From: Struthidea cinerea
Taxonomy: Eukaryota; Chordata; Aves; Passeriformes; Corcoracidae
Length of the DNA: 64,000 nucleotides
Direction: 5' to 3'
Assembly: GCA_013397865.1 (NCBI GenBank)
Contig: VZTI01002062.1
Span: 103,459 to 167,458, forward strand
Shown here: piece by piece, positions 1 through 12,541 of the stretch
Layout: each line of letters opens with the position of its first letter
Numbering within the stretch: position 1 is the first letter of the stretch
Notes under the pieces: model-generated
What the model was told of the DNA's origin: nothing
What the model saw: the letters and a program-made list of their open reading frames with translations, nothing else
The model's database searches: none
Program-made: the position numbers and the translations under genes

Positions 1-784
1 GAACCTCTGAATGGCACCCAGCAAGTACTTCCAGCTGGCTTGTGCCCCCAGACCTCACAGACACAGTCCCTCATGTGAAGAAGCAGCATTTGAACTGATG
101 GGGTTGTCCAAGAACAACTCTGACTACATCTAATTTTTAGGGTCCATAGTCAGTGTCCCCTGTTTGATGTTTGGAAGAAGGACTCCTATGCACAGCAGTT
201 AATTTCTGGCAGTTGCTGTTGTCTTTATAAATGCCTGGGGTTTCCTCTGTCTGCCCAGTGTGTGTCCAGTGGGACACTCTGATCTGCTCATCTTTCCACA
301 ACCTTATGGAGACTTCTCTGAATCTTTGCAGAGAAGTTCAGGATGGCAGTCGCTGTGGCTGGGACTGTGCAGTTCTGTCACTTAGAAAGCTCCTTAGGTT
401 CATGGTGCCTGTAGCCTTCTCTTTTAGCCAAGATTCAGGATATGCTCCAGGTTAGGTTATGCGTCAGTCTCATCCTTGCCTTCCCTTCTGTCTGCTGTCA
501 TACATGATTATCACTTCTTTTGCTGAAGTGACCCTACTGTACTGTTTCAGGGAGATGATCCAGCCCAAAAGTAACTTGAAAAAGAAGGAATAAGCTGTGT
601 GAGCCTGCTCCCCAGGAGTCACCTAAGTAGTGTTTGTGCTGGTCCATGGGAGAGAGTGGAAACATATCCTAGAGAGAGGGAAGAGCTCTAGCTACATGTT
701 GAAAGAGTTTATACAGCATACAACCTCAGTGATTGAGATAGGGAATTTATAAATGCGAGCTTTATCTAAGTCATTAATTATTAA
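1..784. other. Non-coding stretch, nothing recognised
   Basis: I see no repeat family, RNA gene or credible exon here. Stop codons are frequent in all frames. The one open frame of some length (231-455, +, 74 codons) has no recognisable domain and no obvious splice context, so I treat it as chance. Confidence 0.6.
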
Positions 785-967
785 TATTGCCATGTTTGTC
801 CTGCAGCAATGTCAGGAGCTTTCAGCTGTGATTGCAACACTGCTGTGCTCAGCTCTGTGTGCACACCAGAGGAAAACTGCATGGTGTTTGCAGTCTCTGC
901 AGATGTGACAAACACAACCAATGATGATATAAATGTGCTTTGCTCAAAAGAACCACGCTGTTCCTGA
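785..967 (+). other. Candidate cysteine-rich exon or small ORF (unassigned)
   Basis: A pyrimidine-rich stretch ending in tgtttgtcctgcag (793-806) resembles a splice acceptor. It is followed by an open frame with an ATG at 809-811 and a TGA at 965-967, giving 52 residues from the ATG. The product has six cysteines (a CDC motif near the start, then spaced single Cys) and one N-glycosylation sequon (NTT). Cys spacing of this kind occurs in small secreted or three-finger-type ectodomains, but I cannot match it to a family, and no clear GT donor closes the exon in frame. The longer open frame on the opposite strand (781-1146) has low-complexity composition and looks like a shadow. It could well be chance. 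Confidence 0.18.
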
Positions 968-3211
968 TGAAAAGTCCCTCTCACCTCTTCTGCCCTGTGT
1001 TCTGTGCAACAGGGCAGTAGCTTTGGAAAGGATGAAGGAAATACGGCATGGATGGTGCTGCTCAGCTTAGGGAAACTAGACTGCTGCATTGTAGGTTTTC
1101 TCCAGATCATAATAGTTAGCAAGGGGTTTATCCTACAGGAGTTCATCTGAACTGCCAGTCTTGTCTTGAGTGCCTCTGTAACAAGCCGTTGCAGTGAGCT
1201 ACTGTCTTACCAAATGTTGTTTTAATTGCGTTCTCCTAAAAATTCTCTGGATGTTCCTTATTTCTTGTATCTGAGATAAGGGGAATGGTTTCTTCTTATT
1301 TATCTTCCCGGTGGTGTTCATAACATTGTCAGCAAGGTAAGCTGAGCTATATTACAATTCTTTTAAGTGAGATGTGACCCAGTCTTTTATGATCTGGGCT
1401 GTTAGTTGCTGAAAAGCTGCAGATATAGGGATGGGAACTGCATGGTGCCTTATAAAAGGCACTTCCATGCTATGATCTGCTCTTAGCACTTCTGGAAGTT
1501 GAGGCGTGTTCTTAGTTATATTCTACAAATGGAAGTAACTATTCCTCTACACATAAGTTCAGGTTGAGCTCTGTGTCTTCATTCAGAGATATGAAGGATT
1601 TTTTTTTTTTTTTGTTGGATTTATCTGTCACTGGGCATTTCCTGCTTGCTGAAACATTGCTCTGTGGTAGAAGTATGAATGAATGAATGTACTTATCCAT
1701 CAGGTTTTCTGCCACCACTGCCTAGTGCCTGGCATTTCAACCTAGCCACTGCTTATTTTGGTATTATGCTGGGCTGTGAACTGCAGTTGAAGAGCAGGGA
1801 TAAGTAGACCTTACAGCTGGGCAGCAACACCAGGTTGAGAAGGGGAAAGCAGCAGGGGCTGGTATCCTTTTTAACCATTATTGTCAATCCTTTATTGCTA
1901 TACCATTTAAAAGCAAAATGAGCGAACTACAAGCTTTAAAGGGGTTTACTGCTGCCTTCTTTTTGTGAGGATCATGGTCACATAGAGTGTCATCTTTTGA
2001 GGGCCACACTGCATCAGCTACTGAAGGTGCCTCAGTGTCGTTCACTGCTGGATGAACACAGAGTCATTTGGGGAAAAAAAACAGGAAACATTTGAGGAAT
2101 TGGCAAGTTTGAGAGGATTTCATCAGTTGTGATCAGTTGGATCCCAGCAATCATTTGGGGAACAATTCCCTTAGTTCAATTCAGAACAGAACTCAAAAGT
2201 GAATGCAGTATGTCCAAGTGTTGTTTCTTGTGTAAGTACAGGCAATACAAAATAATTTACATCAGATCTTGTCTTAAGAACTCGGGATTGTTTACTTCCC
2301 CCATTTGGAAAATCTAAAGATGTAATTAGATGTTGCATAAATTGGATTTGACACATGACAAACTAAGGAATTCCTGTTTCCTACCCCTGCTGCTCATGCC
2401 TGTTTCTGCTGCCAGTTTTTTGCTGCTCTGTTGTGCTGATGCAGCTGTTTGTAGGTTGATGCTGAAATGATCTAGGTTAAACATCTCCATGCACAAAAAT
2501 ATCCAGCAGCAAAACTTTTTTTTTTCTTGTCAGCTCATATCTGCAGATCCAATCCAATTTTATTTATACACATCCCTCCACGAAGGCACACTGATGTAAG
2601 GAATGTGGTACTGGACTGTGGTGTGGCTTTTCACCCAGGGAAATTGGGTAGCAAAACAGGAGTCTTTTAACAGAATTATGTAAACCAGTGATACTGGTAA
2701 TTCCTGCTGCACCCTCTGGCCTGAAACAGCTTCTGCTTTCAGCCTGTATGCACACACAGAGACTCCAGATGGAAGCAGCCTCAGCTGGTGGTCTGCCTAT
2801 CATTAGGGTAATACTCACCAAACACGATATCTAGTGGGGTCCACTTCATTCTGAGATGTTTTTATACCTGCTTATATTTAGCAAGAAGGCACCAGTGTTC
2901 TCTCACAGACTGTTTGAATAGTAGCGACTGTATTGTATACAAAACCTAAAATCAACACAACATTTTACAGCGACTGGAAGGAAAATGTGGTGTTGAGAAA
3001 CCAACCTACTGACTCCAGTTCTAGCTCTGTGTTTACCTGCCTAAGTTCTCCATTCATGCCACAGGAGAAGAAGGTGGGTAGAGACAGCTTCTTTTGTAGA
3101 TCACTTAGCATTTTCCACCACTTTTTCTTATTAGAGTAGAAAAGATGGAATAATTTCTTAAGGCGTAATGTTTTTCCTCTCAACCCATGCAGTTCCTGCC
3201 TCTAGTACAGC
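968..3211. other. Non-coding stretch with short simple repeats
   Basis: No gene or transposon was recognised. It contains a 15-base T run at 1599-1613, a short (GAAT)3 at 1677-1688 and T-rich patches near 2513-2525. The small open frames on both strands (for example 2129-2317 and 2560-2821) overlap one another and carry no domain signal. Confidence 0.6.
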
Positions 3212-3275
3212 AAGGTTTGGGCCTAAGACACTGCACGGCTCTCTGAGCCTCTGTTTCTTTGAGTTCTGTACTGAC
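3212..3275 (+). repeat. Possible MIR-like SINE fragment
   Basis: The stretch around ggctctctgagcctctgttt, preceded by a ttgggcctaagacactgcac-like segment, resembles the central part of a MIR SINE (the 'ttgggcaagtcactt...ctctgagcctcagttt' region). Only about 60 bases can be aligned by eye and there is no tRNA-like head, so chance similarity is possible. Confidence 0.3.
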
Positions 3276-5039
3276 ATTTGACAGCCAGAATATCAAGATG
3301 GGTTTACTCTTTTAAATGCAGGGCCCTTAAAAGATGTTAAGTCTGCACATTGTTGGACTGCATCCTGCTACCTTTGAGCCTGCCTAGGAGAGAATTTTAC
3401 TTTTCCTCTAACCTCCACAGGATGGGGTAAATCAGGATAACTCCAGATTTTGCCTTCTCTGAGCATGCCTGATAGAATTAGTATGTAAAGCCTTTCCAAT
3501 TAAGAGAGATAATTACAAACTGGGATGCAGGGAACTCCCATTCACTTGCAGCATTCACCAGTTTAAAGTTTCTTCAGAGGAGATGCAGGGATAACACTCC
3601 AGGGTGGGAACATTTCCTTTTAAAATTACTAAGCAACATTATTGTCTTAAATGTAAATTAGACAATTAGCGGGGTCAAGAGACCACACAAAAGATTTTAT
3701 TGGTTTGAATAAAATGCAGCCTGGCATCAACTAGTATAGTAGCAACCAGATTTTCTGAGTAAGTGTGAATCACCATATTAGATGCAACTTCACCTTGTGT
3801 CTGCTCACACATCTACTGTGTTCCCAATTTATTATAGGGTGGTAATTATTTAAATCCAGCTTTACTTGCTGTAAATACTGTATTTTACCTACTCTATTTC
3901 TACATAAGACATTATGCAGTCTTCATTCTACACCTGATGTTTCTTTGACTTTTTCTCTCCTTGGTGCTTGTTTTCTTCTTTTCTTGTGGGGTTTTGCTTA
4001 GAAGTCATGTAGACTATTTTTTAAAATCATAAAGGTACAAGTTTAACAGATTGTAGATTATAAATCTTGAGCTGACTTTTTGGCTAACAGCCATGTGTTT
4101 TGGCTTTTACTACTTATTTGTCATACATTACCTTTCCATCCAGATGCAAGTAGTACCATTAAGGCAAAAAAGCTGTGGCTGTACCATAGTAATGTTTTTC
4201 ACAAAGTTCTTCATCAAAGCAAAAGACATCTGTTATTCTCCAGATTATATTTTGAATAGATAAGGCAGACAAATGGTGAGAGAAAAGATGCCATATCGTC
4301 TGGATCATGTGCAAAATGAACAAGGGTACTGGGAAGATGTGGTGGGAACATATGTGAAGTTTACAGTAAGTTAGAAACTGAATCCAAGTCATGTTTTAGT
4401 GTACTGCAAGTAAGAACTACCTCCCTTTTCTCCAGAGTCTCTCACCCTAAATTTTGGATTGGCATGGTTATTACAGCTTTAAATAATAATAATACATAAA
4501 GTTTTATCTAAAGAGAACGTGGAAAATTTTTATTAGATCCTTATTTTCTGGGAAATGTGGTTCAAAAACCATTGTCTTGCCTTTATTTACACATGAGAGA
4601 CAGGATTCCTGCCAGCCAGCCATGGATGCAGGGCTTCTCCCAAGTGAAATGCACTGGGAGGTGTTTAAAGCAGCAGAGCTGGAAGGGAAGAGAGGACTGG
4701 CCCTGCCAGTTAGGGAGACGCAGCTAAGTAAATTGAACACTTTATGCAGTGGCAGGAGCTGAATCATGTGCCAGACAAAGCAGACAGTAGGCGTAAAGCC
4801 CAGTTAGCATCCACCAGTCACTACGAAATATCTGAGCACAGACATAAGGGTGACAGAATTGGATTTTATTTAATTCTTCAGAGGTCTGAGGGATTGCAAT
4901 CCCATGCTTTTACTGCTAAAAGTGCAGCTTGAGGCTGATGTGAAACCTAATATTTGTTTTCATGTCTCTTTGAAGTGATACAGCACATGGCCTGGGCAGG
5001 TATGATGGGTGTCCCTCTTACAGGGGGTATTCAGTGGCC
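3276..5039. other. Non-coding stretch, nothing recognised
   Basis: AT-rich sequence without a recognisable gene. A run of AAT triplets lies near 4480-4493. Overlapping short open frames on both strands at 4504-4932 have no domain features and are treated as chance. Confidence 0.6.
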
Positions 5040-5300
5040 TTGGTGAAAGAGGGAAATGTTATTATCTTTCATCATACGGACAGTTACTGCAGCATAAAGG
5101 AAATGAGGCCCAAACCCTCAAAAGTTCTTTGCCTGACTATGAGTGATTTCAGGGGCATTCAGGCCTAGCAGACTTCCAGGGCTTGAGGCCAGGGTGATTT
5201 TGTGTGGTGCCACCAGCAGCACAGGCTGTGTCACAGGCAGAGACGGGATTTCTAGGTCCCAGGCTAGTGGCTTAACTGCTGGACCAGACTGCCTTTCCTA
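5040..5300 (-). repeat. MIR-like tRNA-derived SINE, old copy
   Basis: Read on the minus strand, the right end (5300 downwards) begins aggcagtctggtccagcag, followed by an A-box/B-box-like tRNA head and a 'ctctgcctgtgacacagcc' segment. This is the order seen in amniote MIR and related core SINEs. Further left, the pieces gggcctcatttcc and gataataacatttccctc match the SINE core and tail order (a 'cctcagtttcc' block, then a 'ggataataat' block). The copy is heavily diverged and seems to hold an internal insertion around 5150-5215. A Pol III promoter is no longer likely to function. Confidence 0.6.
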
Positions 5301-7874
5301 ATCTTGTGTTCAGATATGTGCCTTTAACCTGTCTGTTCTGCATGAGGTTGAAAAACCACTGTGGTTTTTATGCTGAAGCTGTGCCTCTGAGCTGAAAAGA
5401 CTATGTGCTTCTTGGGTATGGGAGGTCTGTTGTGTTGAACTTGTGCACTGTGGGAATAAAAAGCCCGAGTTACAGTGCTGGGTGAGCAATACCTGGCACC
5501 CACTCAGCCCAGACATCTTCACTGATTAAATCCTGCGCTGTGAGATCATAGCAAAATAATAGCATGAATCACCAGAAAATCAGGAGTGCTTAGCTTGTGT
5601 TTAGCAGGAAAATCTTGAGGAAAGAGTCCACATAGTAAACAAATAGTGAAGTGGAAAGAAGAGTGTTTCTACAAACTCTTTGATCACGAATACATGTATT
5701 ACATCTGTGTGTGAATAAAAACAGAATTTAATAAAAGCACAGATGAATTCCAGGTAATTAGGACACTGAATTTTACCATGGTTAGAGAATTCTGCTGAAG
5801 TGCACTTCTTTAAAAAAAAAAAAAATCTGCTTGATGGCATGCACCTGTATTAAAAAAGTGAGTAAAGCTACTCTTCACTTGCTTTGAGTCTGCACGTTAG
5901 AGTAGACACCAGTAGATAATTTTGATGGTGATTTAGGGAAGGGTGGGAGGGGGAATCCAACTGGGCACAGAGTATCTGTGTTCACTCCCACTGCAAGGTT
6001 TATTGATGCTGTCTGCAGATTTGTGTTTGCTTTACTGCTGGTAGTTAGAACTGGTGATCAAAGGCGAGTGTAGCCGTGCCCATGAAGGGACATAATTGGT
6101 TGGACTCTTTGAGTCCTCTGTAACAATACTCAGTTTGTTGTGTTAGGCAGCCCTCCACAAAGTATTAAACATTGTATGATTGCTGGGGCAGTCGGTCAGA
6201 TGTTTTCTTCTCGTCTCGATTCCTTTTATACAGGAAACCAATATAGCTCAGAGCCCAGGGATGAAAGCTTTAAACCTGGAGGGTGCCTGGTGTTTCCTGA
6301 GAATCTCATGGGGGAAAACATCCAGTCTCAAAACAGCTTTGCTGACAGATATATTTTTATGGCTTATTATTTTTTTCTCCTCATTCTTTGTTTCATTTGA
6401 ATATAATAGGCTCTTTATTTTTAAATGCTCATCTGTTCCTGCTGTTTATATCCTCACCCAAAAATCATAATTCTCTGGGTTATTTTCTTTTTTGACATCA
6501 CATTTTGGTTACCGTTGAACATATGTGCTACAATGCTTGTATGAAAGGGACAATGTTTATTTTTGAGTAATAAATTTTCCATTTTCTTTTCTGTCTTTTG
6601 AAAAGAATCCCATATTCCCAGTTGAAGCAAAAGGTTATAGACTTATTTATAGTTTTTGAATTTGGCAGTGACGTAAGCATGTTGTGTGGTTTTGTGACTT
6701 CATGAGACAAAAAGCTGGAGTTGCAGATGAATATGTAAAATTGTTATTTTCCTATTCTCTTTTTTTTTTATTAGATGAGGTGGAGAAAATACTTCTGATA
6801 CAACTCCACCTGGGTATAGCTTGTGTGTTCTGAGGGTGACTCTTGGGCCCAAGCAGATGAGCTGCCCATATCTTTAAACTACTGATGCAAGTTTCCCAGT
6901 GGACTCAAACATGCTAAAATTCAATGAAATAAAATGTACAAAATGGCTTCATTGCTTGGCAATGTTTAAATGTGGAATATAAGACCCATGCTACTAGTGG
7001 AGTTATTTTTCTCTTCCATGCTTTTCAAACTTATTTGGTTTTTTTAGTCCTTGTAAAAGAATAGATGCACAACCTACTGGTGTGATACTTTCTAATGCAG
7101 ACAAAGAAGCAGCATAGGGTAGAAGAAAGATTTTAGGAAACATAGCATTGCTTACATCTCATCAGTTACGGAACTGGGCCTCCAAAAAGCAGTATTCCCA
7201 GGAGCTGAAAGGCTGTGGCACACAGGAGACTATCCCAAAAGTGACACAGCTGCCTAGGCCACATTAGTAAGGACATTCACCAAGCAGAAGTGTTCAAAAG
7301 AGATGTAAAATCTGTGTAAGAGGCAGGCAGCATGCCTTATTCTTGCATTCTTCATATAAAATCTGTTTTAGTGTGCTGCCTGTGAGGAGCAGCCTCCCTC
7401 TGCTCCTGCCCCCACGCACCGTGCAGCCCTGGGGGCAGAGCCGTGGTGTTTGCCCAACTGCCCTTTGTGTGCCAGTGACTGCACAGCGCCAGGTCAGCCC
7501 GACACAAGCACTGTCACCTCTGGCACCGTGCAGCAGATTTCATTGTGAGTTCCTGCACCTTGAAAGCAAAGCAGGCTGGAGAGCCAGAGGCAGAATTTTC
7601 TCTCCACGCTGCCACTGGCTCTGAATGACTTTTGGACTGTTCTTAAATCTGATTCTTAATTACCTGTCTACAACTAGCAACTACAGTGTTTGCCTCTGAG
7701 AGTATTTGAGAATAGAACTGGTGGAAAAAAAGACTTTTTTTGTCCCAGAAAAACTCTAGAAATTAAAATGATATATATATGTGTATTTCTGTATGTAATT
7801 ATTTAATATAGTACATAACTTTATTCATCTGTAACTATATACACTTAATCTCCAATTTAACAAATAACCAGATG
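5301..7874. other. Non-coding stretch with a GC-richer pocket
   Basis: No gene was recognised. Around 7380-7510 the base composition is clearly GC-richer than its surroundings and supports a 93-codon open frame (7343-7624, +), but the translation is Pro/Leu-rich without a domain. A short (AT)5 lies at 7771-7780. T- and A-rich patches occur at 5811-5825 and 6761-6770. Confidence 0.55.
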
Positions 7875-7917
7875 AATAATGATAATCCAAATAATGATAA
7901 CCCAAATAATGAAAATC
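7875..7917. repeat. 15-bp AT-rich tandem repeat, about 2.9 copies
   Basis: The unit aataatgataatcca occurs at 7875-7889. It is repeated at 7890-7904 with one change (aataatgataaccca) and partly at 7905-7917 (aataatgaaaatc). Period and phase are constant, so this is a true short tandem array rather than generic AT-richness. Confidence 0.8.
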
Positions 7918-10900
7918 TTCATTACAGAATATATTCTCTTCTTCAGATTGTTAATATTCAGTCATAATGCATCTTATTGAGACAGTTAAATACATTGTTG
8001 GAATTTTGATATTCTGTGGAAAGAAGTGTTTTTGCTAAAGTGGGATTTGCTACTCAAAAGCTGTTTCAGGAATGCCTTCCTGTTGCTTAACTTAATGTAG
8101 TACCTGGAAATTATTTTAGCTCCTTGCAAAAGAACAGCCAGCGATCTCTTATACTATAATTAATATTTATAAAGTAATTAATGACTACTACTATGATTAC
8201 TTAACCCTTTGAAGTGCTCGCGTTCTTTTTATGTGCTTGCCTCCTTGCAGACTGATCATCTTAATTATTTCTGTTTGCATGCACTTAGCACCTATTAAAA
8301 TGAAATTTAAAATACATTCTCAAGCAGATTAGAAACTGCTTTGTATATTTGGAGGTCATCTCAGTGGGAATGGACTAGCTTTTTTCATCTCCCTGTGCTG
8401 ATGGTCTTGGACTTTGTATTGTGTCTTTTTCCCAGACCTTCGACAAAAAACTCTCTCTCTCTGCTTTTAGCATTTTGAGCCTTACTGGCTCAGCCTTACT
8501 GAGCCTTAATGGCCTAATGATTAACTCTTGGAGCAATGGGGAGCCAACAGTTTGCAGTCATTCCAATATAGTGAATTTTGCCAGCTCTTAAAAGAAAGAA
8601 ACTTGTGGAAGTTTGTAGATTTGACACATTTTGTAACTGGATAATAGAAGTCTTTTCAGGTTTCAGTCAGGATTAAAGGTTACGGACTCTTTGTCACTGT
8701 TCACAAGCCCCTTGGCAATGAGGATATTTTAAAGTCCTCAGTGGATGGAGGTCAAGTATGCAAGTCTGCCCAGGAACTGTCTGCAAGACTGAACAAGTTA
8801 TAGATACAATTTTAAAGGGACCTAGAAAACCATTTTTTTCACCTTCAAAATAAGCAATGACATAAAAGAATAAAACTATCTGCCCTGAGTGGTCTCCAAA
8901 TGCTGGTGAGATTAGGCTTAAACTTGAACATCACTATGCTGAGGCATTGCACTCTTTGTGAAGCCCTGTCTACACAAGAAGTACAAGTTGAGCTTTGTGT
9001 TTTTTTTCTTTTCCTGGCTGCGATGGGATCATCGGATGCAGTTCCTACTCTTGCTCCCACAGAGTAATGGTGCTGCAGTGCTGTGTCTCTCACTGCATCA
9101 TCTCTTTGAGCTGAGTTGGTGTGCCTCCAAAAGTGGTTCACGCCTGTCGAGCAGCTGAACTGTCCTGGATGTGCTGGGAGTTTCAATGCTCTAAAATGTT
9201 GTTTAGCCCTTCCTCTACCTCAGATAAGCCCTTGCTAACTGTGTTTATATGGTATCTGCTGGGCAGTTTTCCTCTTCTGCTTCATCTGCTTCCCTCAGCA
9301 CAGCCTATTATGGGTAGGTGTCAGAACTCTTCCTTTTGCTCTCAGATCCAGATCTCTGCAACACTGTTGAAGTACTGCTGAAACTTTGGGATTCAGGAGA
9401 GCTGAGTGTTTTGGGTTTTTTCAGGCTGATTTCTGAGATGGTCTTTCTTCCTCTCTGAATAAAGAGGAGTGATAAAATTTGCTTTCCTCACTGGTTCATG
9501 CAATGGTGTCTGTAAGAGTTTTTGAGATACTTGCAGGAAAAAGTGAAGTGCTACTGGTGGTGGTAGTGTCATACTACTATCTTGTCTGAATCATCCATAA
9601 TTTAAACACAAGACTTTAGGTTTTCTGTACCTCAGCTTTCAATCTGTTATATCATCATCACTGGAATCCAGGGCACTCTGTACACCGGTAACATACTAGG
9701 TTGAGGGACAAGGAAGGAAAAGCAATGGATGAAGGCTTCTGTCATGGATTGGAGCTGATATTGACCAGGCATTGCTCTCCTCCCTTCAGCTCAATAAGCT
9801 TTTTCAGTTTCTTCAGCCTGGTTGCTTTTATGCTGCCATATTTATTGTTATATGGTGGGTGCCTTTTTTATTGCAGATAATAGCTAATTGAAACTTGAGG
9901 AACTTTATTTGTTTAACCTTGGATCTCTGGAAGAGAGATTACTTTGAACCTTTCAGCCTTTTGCTCTTAAACGCATTGAGAGAAGTAACTCGAATTTAGT
10001 GCTTTTATTGCAATTTTAAAGACACAAATAGATGCCTTCATTCTTACAAGTAACATCAAACGGCCAGAGAGTCTGGAGTGCATCAATCATACATTGGTCA
10101 TTCACCATTAATCAACCTACACATGCCTGTATCTCTATCAGGATCTCTTCTCCTTCCGATGTGTTCACTCTGCTCCAGTGCTGGAGGAATACAGTCAGGA
10201 GGAAGCCCAATAGGGCCCAGTTGTCATGTGCTGCAAGTAAGGACAGCTTGACTTCCTGACATACTTTGGTATGGGTGTAGTGTTTGTCACATGAATGAGT
10301 CTATGCTTATTTATATGCAATGCCATTACATTTCAGCCATGGAGTGTGGATTTTCCGTTTGCAGTTCTCATGGAGATTGCTTAAAATAACAGATCCTAAC
10401 TGTTGCAGACTGATTAGTTCATTTTATAACTGATAAAAACAATAAAGTAATAAACTTCAAAGTGCTTGGGTGCAAAGTCCAAAAATGTAAAGTAAGAACG
10501 AGACGGGAATGTTCGATAGTTATTCCCAGTCCCCACGTACATGTGTATTTGTGTGTTATGACCCGCCCCTTTTTTGTGTTGTGCAGTCTGTGCGTCATCA
10601 TTGCTTAACTCCACTCTCCGTGTTGTGCAATTTGTTTGGGCTTGCACCTCCCTAGTCAATATATTGGTTTTCGTTAGTGCTCTGGTTTCATAAACTGAGT
10701 TATCTCTTTGGATGGGAAATACAGTAAAAGAACAGATGTGTTGATTTGGAAGGACAGTGTTCTTGTTTGTGTGCAGAGGTATTACTTAACAGAGGTTGTG
10801 TATACTAGACTGCATGCCTTTTTGGGGTTAGCTAAAATAAAACTCGATTGCATGTGTAATACATGGAATAAAATTTTAAAAGCCCGTTTCTTCCTAAAGC

Positions 10901-12511
10901 AATGGAGCTAAAACCTACTTCCTTATTCTTTCCCTTCTGATGTTTCCTCTCAACCCTGTTATTATTACTTTTATGCACCGAAGATAAGCTCACTTGCCCT
11001 ATAAATCTAGTGACAGGAAAACTCTGCCCTGGAAAGTGTATATTAACGCACAAGAGCTCATATTGTTGCTAGACAAGAAAATTATGCAGAAAAAAATGTC
11101 AAAATATCACATGCAATCTACAGTCATGTAGGAAGTACGTAAGAAATACAGAAATTAGCCCAAATGTCCCAAATTCTAGTCAGTATGTCAATGAACGAGA
11201 TCCTGTCTGCTGTTGATTCCTTCTCTCTTGGTCATCCACATCTCAGGTACATGCTTTGAGGTGATAGTCCCAATAAGCACAACATGAAGGCAGTAGACAG
11301 AATATCTGGTAGAGAAATATAAACCCCTTGTTGGTTTGTTATTTTGTTGGGGGGTTATTTTTGGTTTTGTTTTTTTTTCTTCAGCCACCAGCCTGTGTTG
11401 TGGCAGAGAGGGCAGAAGCTGCTAGGTGCCATGGCTCAGGATTATAGCTGAGCAGACCTACTGGCTTACCTTTGAGAAAAGAGGCCCGTCCCTCCCTTTT
11501 TCTGCAGCTCTGGGGATGTAGGACAGCATGCTACACTAATTCAGTTCCCCGATATGGCACAAGATGGATCCTGGGTAGTTTTGGTGGGTTTCTGAACCAG
11601 TGTTAAGTAAGGGGTCTACAAATGCGAAGACCACTTCAAGAAATACCTACAGAATTTCCCTTCTGTTAACCTCTCCAGTTTTCTGATTTGCTACCTAAAT
11701 TTCTGGCTGCAAACAACAAGGAACTCTTTGAGAGAAATTATTCCATGGTGATAAATGTGGCACAACTGTTCTGTAATTTTGCTTTTATTTGCTAGATACA
11801 GATCGATGTTTTTCTTTTCTCCTTAAGTCTCCTTTATGTTATGGGATTGTCTAATGACAAGCTCTTCAAAGGAGAGAAACAATATTCTTACGCACATGGA
11901 AGCCATCGTTGTTTCCCCTGCTGCTCCTTTGGCTTGATGCTGTATTCAAGGAGTAATTGTGGGAAGTCAGTGCTCCTCTCCCTAAACATAAACTAGGCTG
12001 AACTGCACTCTTCCTGTCTGCTATTGTTAGCAAGAGCATTAGAAAATTGCTGTGTACCAAGTCAGTCATGGAGAAGGAAAAGCAGGACAATTAGCATTTT
12101 TTTCACAGCTTAATGCAATGCCCACCTTTTCACCTGCCCTACATAGGATTGTTTGCACTGGGAACTATGTCAAATAGTCTTGATGAGAGGGATGATTTCA
12201 CTCCCTTTAATGAAATTATATGGGGAAATAAAGCAAGCAGATTCCCATTTTTTTCTCAGCAATGCCATTCTCTTTCAGACAAGTGTTAGCCCATGAAGGG
12301 AGCAGTTTATGTTTGTTCAGCAAGCATGGTAAGAGCTTTTTCAAACTTACATAGTCTCTTCAGCCAAGATCATTATTAAATAATTTGTCCTTAACTTTCT
12401 CTGTGTTGCCACAAGAGAAGTTAGTGAAATTTTGTCAAACATAGAACCAGATAAGCAACTAGTTTCTATATGCCTTAGCATCCTCCTACTTCAGATTGAG
12501 ATTGTTAGGTG
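7918..12511. other. Non-coding stretch with short simple repeats
   Basis: No gene was recognised. It contains (CT)6 at 8451-8462 and a locally repetitive patch at about 8478-8515, where the phrase gagccttact recurs with small changes. Overlapping open frames on opposite strands at 8845-9381 and 10414-10659 lack domain features. Confidence 0.55.
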
Positions 12512-12541
12512 AAAAAAAAAAAAAAAAGAAAGGAAAAAAAA
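12512..12541. repeat. A-rich simple repeat
   Basis: A run of 16 A is followed by an interrupted A/G-rich stretch. It is followed at 12566-12585 by TTTA-rich sequence. No retroposon body was recognised on the 5' side, so I cannot say that this is a poly(A) tail. Confidence 0.75.
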
